The translations under genes and the position numbers were made by a program. The notes below the pieces were generated by a model. The model was not told the origin of the DNA and ran no database searches. It worked only from the letters and a program-made list of their open reading frames with translations. Below are positions 14,706 to 18,474 of a stretch of DNA of 18,474 bases, in pieces. The stretch is from Chitinophagales bacterium (GTDB lineage Bacteria > Bacteroidota > Bacteroidia > Chitinophagales > Chitinophagaceae): the NCBI GenBank assembly GCA_015654495.1, contig JAATGW010000123.1:1-18474 (forward strand), written 5' to 3'. Position 1 is the first letter of the stretch. Each line of letters begins with the position of its first letter.

Positions 14706-15054
14706 AAAACAACCAGCTTGCTTCTATTCCGACATAAATGCCATCCTCACGAATTTCAACCGGATATGTTTTAAGATAGTATCCTTCCCCGCTCACGTTT
14801 CTTCCGTTGGCCAGATTAAACTTATATCTGTGCACTGGGCAAACTATATTTCCCTGTATATCCACATAGCCTTCTGAAAGATACCCGCCTGCATGCGGGC
14901 ATTTTGCTGAAAAAGCGTATAGTCCTTCCCGATAGTTGGTGATGCAGATATTTTTTTCCTGTATCCTGATTTCACAAATGCCATTCGGGCTGTTCAGCAG
15001 CAACTCCTCTTTTGAACCAGCTATCCGGTGCCACCTGTATTTTTTCTCTCCCAT
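14704..15054 (-). CDS. Rieske [2Fe-2S] domain protein
   Basis: 116 residues, a single Rieske domain with nothing else. The cluster ligands are in place: Cys52 and His54 in CPHAGGYLSEG, Cys72 and His75 in CPVHRYKF. The spacing and the YKFNLANG continuation are typical of soluble Rieske ferredoxin-like or nitrite-reductase-small-subunit-like proteins. There is no signal peptide or membrane anchor, so it is cytoplasmic. The partner is unknown; no oxygenase is nearby. The ATG at 15054 lies 3 bases after the hflX stop codon, so translation is likely coupled and the two genes form an operon. The 3' end touches the tandem repeat, which supplies two bases of the stop codon. Confidence 0.92.
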   Translation of the reverse strand: MGEKKYRWHRIAGSKEELLLNSPNGICEIRIQEKNICITNYREGLYAFSAKCPHAGGYLSEGYVDIQGNIVCPVHRYKFNLANGRNVSGEGYYLKTYPVEIREDGIYVGIEASWLF

Positions 15055-15057
15055 GTA

Positions 15058-16245
15058 TCAATACGGAAATTCAGTTTTGTATGGATAGCGGATACGATAA
15101 ATCTCTCTGACTTTTTGGAGGATCACTGTTCTTAACTGGTCAATATTCTGATGCATGATTGCACTTACAAAAACAGCATTGCCATTGGTTTCCCGCTGCC
15201 AGCGTTCCATAAGCTCATTGATCAGAGAAGCTTTTACTTCATCATCAAGCCATTCATCTATATTCTGTTTTTCATACTGGTCCATCTTATTAAAAACGGT
15301 GATGCAGGGCTTGTCGTGGCAATTAAGTTCAGCAAGGGTTGCATTAACCACATTGATCTGATCTTCATATTGCGGATGAGAAACATCAACCACGTGAAGT
15401 AAGATATCGCTTTCTTTTACTTCATCAAGGGTACTCTTAAAACTTTCAACAAGGTGATGCGGAAGTTTGCGGATAAATCCTACAGTGTCACTCAGGAGAA
15501 AGGGGGTATTCTGAAAAACAACTTTTCTTGTTGTTGTATCAAGCGTTGCAAATAGTTTGTTTTCTGCCAGCACATCGCTTTTTGTCAGCAGGTTCATCAG
15601 GGTGGATTTACCTACGTTTGTATATCCCACCAATGCTACGCGGATAAATTCGCCGCGGTCTTTTCTCTGTGTAAAAGCCTGTTTGTCGATTTCGGACAGC
15701 CGTCGCCGTAAGAGTGATATTTTTTCGCGAACAATACGACGGTCAGTCTCAATTTCAGATTCACCCGGACCTCTTGTACCGATGCCACCACCCAGCCTTT
15801 CGAGGTGTTTCCACATGCCTCGTAATCTTGGTAATATATACTGGTACTGGGCCAGCTCAACCTGGGCCTTTGCCTGAGCGGTTTTTGCCCTGCGTGCAAA
15901 AATGTCGAGGATCAGATCGCTTCGGTCGATCGTTTTGATATCAAGGGCCTTTTCGATATTTGTTATTTGTGCGCCGGTTAGTTCATCATCAAAAATAATT
16001 ACGCTGATATCCTTACCCTGCACATATTGACGGATCTCTTCCAGTTTGCCCTTACCGATATATGTTTTGCTATCCGGATGCTGTAGCCGCTGAACAAATC
16101 TTTTAGTGGAAACAGCACCAGCAGTTTCTGCAAGAAAGGAGAGCTCATCAAGATACTCCGTCACCTGCCTGTCTGTTTGGTTCTTATGAATAACGCCTAC
16201 CAGTACTGCTTTTTCTGAATCCTGAATCTGCTTTTTTTCAATCAA
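15058..16245 (-). CDS. hflX: GTPase HflX (ribosome-splitting/rescue GTPase)
   Basis: 395 residues. The N-terminal HflX domain contains KTYIGKGKLEEI (about 60-71) and the ATP/nucleotide-related region to DIFARRAKTAQAKAQVELAQ. The glycine-rich linker GGGIGTRGPGESEIETDRR lies at 152-170. The GTPase domain has G1 GYTNVGKST (207-215), G2 TLDTTTR (234-240), G3 DTVGF (253-257), G4 NKMD (319-322) and G5 SA (361-362). HflX binds the large ribosomal subunit and splits stalled ribosomes, as shown in E. coli. No ATG exists at the N-terminus: the first possible start after an in-frame TAA is TTG at 16245, giving MIEKKQ, a normal beginning for the family. Its own promoter lies just upstream, and the Rieske gene follows after 3 bases. 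Confidence 0.96.
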   Translation of the reverse strand: MIEKKQIQDSEKAVLVGVIHKNQTDRQVTEYLDELSFLAETAGAVSTKRFVQRLQHPDSKTYIGKGKLEEIRQYVQGKDISVIIFDDELTGAQITNIEKALDIKTIDRSDLILDIFARRAKTAQAKAQVELAQYQYILPRLRGMWKHLERLGGGIGTRGPGESEIETDRRIVREKISLLRRRLSEIDKQAFTQRKDRGEFIRVALVGYTNVGKSTLMNLLTKSDVLAENKLFATLDTTTRKVVFQNTPFLLSDTVGFIRKLPHHLVESFKSTLDEVKESDILLHVVDVSHPQYEDQINVVNATLAELNCHDKPCITVFNKMDQYEKQNIDEWLDDEVKASLINELMERWQRETNGNAVFVSAIMHQNIDQLRTVILQKVREIYRIRYPYKTEFPY

Positions 16246-16261
16246 TGCCGAAGTGTTTTAA

Positions 16262-16290
16262 CAAAGGTAGAAGCCTTGAAGTAAAAGGAA
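16262..16290 (-). promoter_or_regulatory. Promoter TTC-N18-TACCTTTG for hflX
   Basis: On the minus strand TACCTTTG occupies 16262-16269, an exact TAnnTTTG box, with TTC 18 bases upstream (16288-16290). It lies directly after the terminator of the previous gene and 16 bases before the TTG start, predicting a leader of about a dozen bases. Confidence 0.55.
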
Positions 16291-16291
16291 T

Positions 16292-16318
16292 AAAAAAGCA
16301 GGTATTAAAAATACCCGC
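16292..16318 (-). terminator. Rho-independent terminator of the PorT-like gene
   Basis: On the minus strand GCGGGTATT pairs with AATACCTGC around a TTT loop, with one internal mismatch, and is followed by six T (the A run at 16292-16297). It separates the PorT-like gene from hflX. Confidence 0.8.
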
Positions 16319-16324
16319 CTTAAA

Positions 16325-16385
16325 AGACCACGCAGGTCTGAACAATCATTTTTGAAATTCGCCGGGTTTCTGAGACCTGAGGTCT
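16325..16385. repeat. AGACC/GGTCT palindromes
   Basis: AGACC-ACGCA-GGTCT at 16325-16339 and AGACCT-G-AGGTCT at 16373-16385: the same arms twice, both inverted, in the 140-bp gap behind the PorT-like gene. They may be two members of one degenerate palindromic intergenic repeat. Confidence 0.5.
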
Positions 16386-16387
16386 TG

Positions 16388-17122
16388 CTACAATCCGCTT
16401 AATGAAAGACCGATTGACCAGGGTTTGACCGCCGGACCTGCACCTTCCTTGAAATAAGTTGTGAGTGTATAGGAGCCGAATACAGTGAAATTTCCATATC
16501 CTACTCTCACAATACCGGCAACACGGCTGGTCTGGAAATATTTTGTTTCTTTTTCTTTATAGATATAACCTGAATTGCCTGCTGCATCCCGGTCGATCTT
16601 GGCTTTCACTTTACCGTCAACCAGTAAGCCAACCTTTGCTCCGATCGCAAATTTGAAACCCTTATTCATGTTTTCAGGATTGGTTGAATACCGGAGTTCA
16701 AGCGGTATTTCAATATATCCTGTCTGCAGTTTCAGTTTTTTATATTGGGTAATAGTGTCTTTGCGGATAATCACAGCTGTTCCGCTTTTAATATCTACAA
16801 GGGTTTTCTTAAAGAAAATATTATCCGATCCGTATCCGGCCCCAAGGCCAACACTCAGTCTCGGATTGGATTTAAAAGGAAAATCAAAGAAAAAATAAAT
16901 ATTGAATGATCTTGAAAACCCTCCTGTATTGATGGTGTCGGGCGTTTTCATCCAGCCGGCATATCCGAATTGCAACATCAGGTGATCAGCTGATCGCTGA
17001 CTGAGATCAAGTTTACTCCAGTCTTTTTTCTTTGGTTGTGCTACAGGTAAACTGTCCAGCTGTTGGGCCTGGGCAGAGGCGAAAAAGGCCAGCAACAGAC
17101 AAACGGATAAGCAATGCTTCAT
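16388..17122 (-). CDS. PorT-like outer-membrane beta-barrel protein
   Basis: 244 residues from the ATG at 17122. The frame extends to 17155, but the promoter at 17139-17166 lies inside that extension and the signal peptide begins at the second methionine (MKHCLSVCLLLAFFASAQAQ). After a short Pro/Lys linker the protein is a small barrel of alternating strands, for example MLQFGYAGWM, LSVGLGAGYG, GYIEIPLELRYS, FKFAIGAKVGLLVDGKV and FTVFGSYTLTTYF, ending WSIGLSLSGL. YIEIPLELRY followed by a GxxxG-type strand is typical of the PorT / OMP_b-brl_2 family in Bacteroidota. PorT proper takes part in type IX secretion; no other T9SS gene is here, so this may be only a family relative. Confidence 0.83.
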   Translation of the reverse strand: MKHCLSVCLLLAFFASAQAQQLDSLPVAQPKKKDWSKLDLSQRSADHLMLQFGYAGWMKTPDTINTGGFSRSFNIYFFFDFPFKSNPRLSVGLGAGYGSDNIFFKKTLVDIKSGTAVIIRKDTITQYKKLKLQTGYIEIPLELRYSTNPENMNKGFKFAIGAKVGLLVDGKVKAKIDRDAAGNSGYIYKEKETKYFQTSRVAGIVRVGYGNFTVFGSYTLTTYFKEGAGPAVKPWSIGLSLSGL

Positions 17123-17138
17123 AAATCTTGTTAAGGGG

Positions 17139-17166
17139 CAAAAGTATTTTGCCACGGGTTAATGAA
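17139..17166 (-). promoter_or_regulatory. Promoter TTC-N17-TACTTTTG for the PorT-like gene
   Basis: On the minus strand TACTTTTG occupies 17139-17146 and TTC 17164-17166, spacer 17. The box ends 16 bases before the ATG at 17122, the same distance as in hflX. This decides the start of the gene. Confidence 0.6.
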
Positions 17167-17177
17167 AGGTTAAGGTT

Positions 17178-17207
17178 AAAAAAAAGCCCACAGTCATAAC
17201 CGTGAGC
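17178..17207 (-). terminator. Rho-independent terminator behind the tRNA gene
   Basis: On the minus strand GCTCACGG pairs with CTGTGGGC (two wobbles) around TTATGA, and eight T follow. It lies about 40 bases after the tRNA 3' end and before the PorT-like gene's promoter. Confidence 0.82.
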
Positions 17208-17245
17208 ATGGTAATTTCTAACCCACCTGATCTGATCAGTGTTTG

Positions 17246-17319
17246 TGGACCCACCTGGGCTTGAACCAGGGACCCCCTGATTATGAGTCAGGTGCTCTAA
17301 CCAACTGAGCTATAGGTCC
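17246..17319 (-). tRNA. tRNA with CAU anticodon (tRNA-Ile2 candidate, alternatively elongator tRNA-Met)
   Basis: 74 bases, complete cloverleaf on the minus strand: acceptor GGACCTA/TGGGTCC (one G-U), D arm GCTC/GAGC, anticodon stem CCTGA/TCAGG with loop CTCATAA, variable loop GGGTC, T arm CCTGG/CCAGG with loop TTCAAGC, discriminator A. The 3' CCA is not encoded. Anticodon CAU fits initiator Met, elongator Met or Ile2 (lysidine-modified). G1-C72 is paired, so this is not the usual initiator. Base pairs C4-G69 and C5-G68, used by E. coli TilS to recognise tRNA-Ile2, are both present, and the T loop resembles that of E. coli tRNA-Ile2. I favour Ile2, at about 65 percent; that it is a functional tRNA is nearly certain. 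Confidence 0.96.
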
Positions 17320-17361
17320 GGAAAAAGAATTCAGGTTACCCCGTTTTACTTTTTCAGGCAG

Positions 17362-17389
17362 CAAAAATATATAAAAAGGGCTTAGTGAA
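17362..17389 (-). promoter_or_regulatory. Promoter TTC-N17-TATTTTTG for the tRNA gene
   Basis: On the minus strand TATTTTTG occupies 17362-17369 and TTC 17387-17389, spacer 17. The box ends 42 bases before the tRNA 5' end, leaving a short precursor leader. Confidence 0.55.
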
Positions 17390-17400
17390 GAAAGAAAATA

Positions 17401-17463
17401 GTCGGGAGTCTGGAGTCGGGAGTCTGGAGTCGGGAGTCGGGAGTCTGGAAACTGGAGTCTGGA
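17401..17463. repeat. Heptanucleotide array, consensus GTCKGGA, nine units
   Basis: Nine head-to-tail 7-mers: GTCGGGA and GTCTGGA alternate irregularly, with one variant AACTGGA. A decayed tenth unit, GCCCTGG, follows at 17464-17470. The array begins 32 bases beyond the tRNA promoter box. Confidence 0.95.
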
Positions 17464-17496
17464 GCCCTGGTCATTAGTCATAAGCCGGCAGCCAAT

Positions 17497-17587
17497 TCCA
17501 GACTAAGGACTTCTGACACTGGCTGTTGACTCCTGACTCCCGACTGTCTCATGACTTTCGACTGTCTCATGACTTCCGGCTTAAGAC
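17497..17587. repeat. Heptanucleotide array in inverted orientation, consensus TNNNGAC
   Basis: Units TCCAGAC, TAAGGAC, TTCTGAC, then TGTTGAC, TCCTGAC, TCCCGAC, TTTCGAC, TTCCGGC, TTAAGAC, with an 11-base unit TGTCTCATGAC inserted twice. TCCCGAC and TCCAGAC are exact reverse complements of the two unit types at 17401-17463. Confidence 0.8.
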
Positions 17588-17590
17588 TTC

Positions 17591-17598
17591 TATTTTTG
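17591..17598 (+). promoter_or_regulatory. TATTTTTG box 4 bases before the HAD gene
   Basis: Exact TAnnTTTG match ending at 17598, with the ATG at 17603. If used, transcription would start at about the A of the start codon, giving a leaderless message. No TTG or TTC lies at the normal spacing, so the call is tentative. Confidence 0.35.
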
Positions 17599-17602
17599 TA
17601 AC

Positions 17603-18265
17603 ATGAAACTAAACTCTGTTCCAATAAAGGCGGTCATTTTTGATCTGGGAGGCGTATTAATCAACCTGGCTCCGGATCGGACCCGGCAGGCATTTATTGA
17701 TCTTGGAATCCCACATTTTGATGAGCTTTTTACTGTTTTCAAGGCAACACCACTTTTTGATAAACTGGAAACAGGACATAACGAACCTGCCGATTTTATA
17801 AAGAACCTGCAGTTGGAATCAGGAATTGAACTGGAACCGGACCAGATTGTTTCGGCCTGGAATGCCATGCTGCTCGATTTCCGGCAGCCAAGCCTGGCTT
17901 TTATCCATGAGCTGAAAAATAAAATGCCGGTCTTTCTCTTTTCCAATACCAACAGAATCCATTATGAATCTTTTGAACTGAGCTTTAGAAATTCAACGTC
18001 CTATACCCATCTGAATGATTTATTCAAAAAGGCTTATTATTCGCATGAAATCGGACATAGAAAACCCCATATGGAGGGCTTTCTGCACATATTAAACGAC
18101 CAGAATTTAGAACCGGAAACAACTTTGTTTGTAGACGATAATGAAGCTAATATCAAAGGTGCGCAGACAGCAGGTTTATTAACACATCTTCTTTTGCCTG
18201 AAGAAAGCATTGAGGAAGTACTGGGATTCCTGGTAAGTCCTGAGCGGGGTACTGGTGACTGGTGA
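17603..18265 (+). CDS. HAD superfamily phosphatase (YihX-like)
   Basis: 220 residues. HAD motif I is FDLGGVL (nucleophile Asp14); as in YihX-type members, the usual second aspartate is replaced (D-x-G). Motif II is LFSNTN (Ser114), motif III the lysine of HRKPH (Lys154), motif IV LFVDDNEANI (Asp178 and Asp179). A helical cap lies between motifs I and II (about 20-100), a C1-type cap. E. coli YihX dephosphorylates alpha-D-glucose-1-phosphate; the substrate here is unknown. The product is cytoplasmic. The last residues, GTGDW, and the TGA stop are encoded by a heptanucleotide repeat that begins at 18248, so the natural C-terminus may have been extended or altered. Arrays of heptad repeats flank the gene on both sides. 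Confidence 0.92.
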   Translation: MKLNSVPIKAVIFDLGGVLINLAPDRTRQAFIDLGIPHFDELFTVFKATPLFDKLETGHNEPADFIKNLQLESGIELEPDQIVSAWNAMLLDFRQPSLAFIHELKNKMPVFLFSNTNRIHYESFELSFRNSTSYTHLNDLFKKAYYSHEIGHRKPHMEGFLHILNDQNLEPETTLFVDDNEANIKGAQTAGLLTHLLLPEESIEEVLGFLVSPERGTGDW

Positions 18266-18282
18266 CTGGGTACTGTTAGCTG
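18248..18282. repeat. Heptanucleotide array, GTGACTG type, five units, overlapping the HAD stop codon
   Basis: Units GGTACTG, GTGACTG, GTGACTG, GGTACTG, TTAGCTG. The TGA stop of the HAD gene (18263-18265) lies inside the third unit. Confidence 0.85.
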
Positions 18283-18320
18283 GAAAGAAGAGGGAACTAT
18301 TCAAACGCCGGCTGTTCCTT

Positions 18321-18355
18321 TTGCCTTTTGCCTCTTGCCTCTTGCCTTTTGCCTG
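18321..18355. repeat. Heptanucleotide array, TTGCCTN, five perfect units
   Basis: TTGCCTT, TTGCCTC, TTGCCTC, TTGCCTT, TTGCCTG, preceded by a decayed GTTCCTT unit at 18314-18320. Confidence 0.92.
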
Positions 18356-18383
18356 ATTCAGGAAGGGTAAAGAGAAAGCGCAA

Positions 18384-18411
18384 AAACAGTAACAGAAAAC
18401 AGAAACAGAAA
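18384..18411. repeat. Heptanucleotide-like array, AACAGAA type, about four units
   Basis: AAACAGT, AACAGAA, AACAGAA, then a unit slipped by one base. It is weaker than its neighbours, and simple A-rich composition is an alternative. Confidence 0.5.
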
Positions 18412-18440
18412 GTTTAGACATCAATTCTCCAAAGACCAGC

Positions 18441-18468
18441 TGCTCCTCTTGCCTCTGGCCTCTTGCCT
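18441..18468. repeat. Heptanucleotide array, CTTGCCT type, four units, near the window end
   Basis: TGCTCCT, CTTGCCT, CTGGCCT, CTTGCCT. It is the same motif as 18321-18355, resuming after about 85 bases, and may continue beyond the window. Confidence 0.8.
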
Positions 18469-18474
18469 TTTAAC

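Noticed and set aside
17401..17463. CRISPR array
   Set aside because: The repeat units are 7 bp with no spacers, and no cas gene is present.
17281..17481. 66-codon minus frame ending IAQLVRAPDS
   Set aside because: It reads through the tRNA gene and the heptad repeats; this ending is a familiar artefact of translating tRNA sequence.
18179..18424. 81-codon minus frame
   Set aside because: It is antisense to the HAD gene end and translates the heptad repeats (AKGKRQEAKGKR).

Overview
The window reads as a chromosomal segment of a Bacteroidota bacterium, probably Chitinophagaceae-like. The reasons are the FecI-type sigma / FecR-type anti-sigma / STN-domain TonB receptor arrangement, several small outer-membrane barrel proteins, weak or absent Shine-Dalgarno sequences, and promoter boxes of the Bacteroidota form TAnnTTTG at sensible distances from several genes. 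The family assignment is an inference from gene style; no marker gene allows a firm placement.

Layout. 1-554 (minus): start of a DUF2252 protein that runs off the left edge. 825-1406 (minus): small secreted protein. 1876-6607 (plus): ECF sigma factor, FecR anti-sigma factor and a large TonB-dependent receptor, which together look like a cell-surface signalling and uptake locus; no SusD-type lipoprotein follows. The fecR-receptor gap (3738-3922) is densely structured and may hold a short antisense RNA. 6608-7636 is a 1 kb non-coding stretch containing a 301-bp element with perfect 13-bp terminal inverted repeats (MITE-like), REP-like hairpins, a diverged direct repeat and an orphan terminator. 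7637-11040 (plus): a double carboxymuconolactone-decarboxylase-fold protein, an HdeD-like membrane protein, an outer-membrane barrel protein and a DUF4239 (bestrophin-like) membrane protein. 11180-17122 (minus): an Omp85-type barrel without POTRA domains, a GT39 glycosyltransferase, a Rieske ferredoxin-like protein, the GTPase HflX and a PorT-like barrel protein. 17246-17319 (minus): a CAU-anticodon tRNA with its own promoter and terminator. 17603-18265 (plus): a HAD phosphatase.

The most unusual signal is a set of unrelated intergenic arrays that all have a 7-bp period: around 14630-14705, 17401-17463, 17497-17587, 18248-18282, 18321-18355, 18384-18411 and 18441-18468. They surround the HAD gene on both sides and reach into or touch the stop codons of two genes. 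They resemble in kind the heptanucleotide STRR repeats known from cyanobacteria. The other leading candidates are the possible antisense RNA and competing 8-mers before the TonB receptor, and the MITE-like element. No defence system, CRISPR array, prophage or intact transposase was seen.
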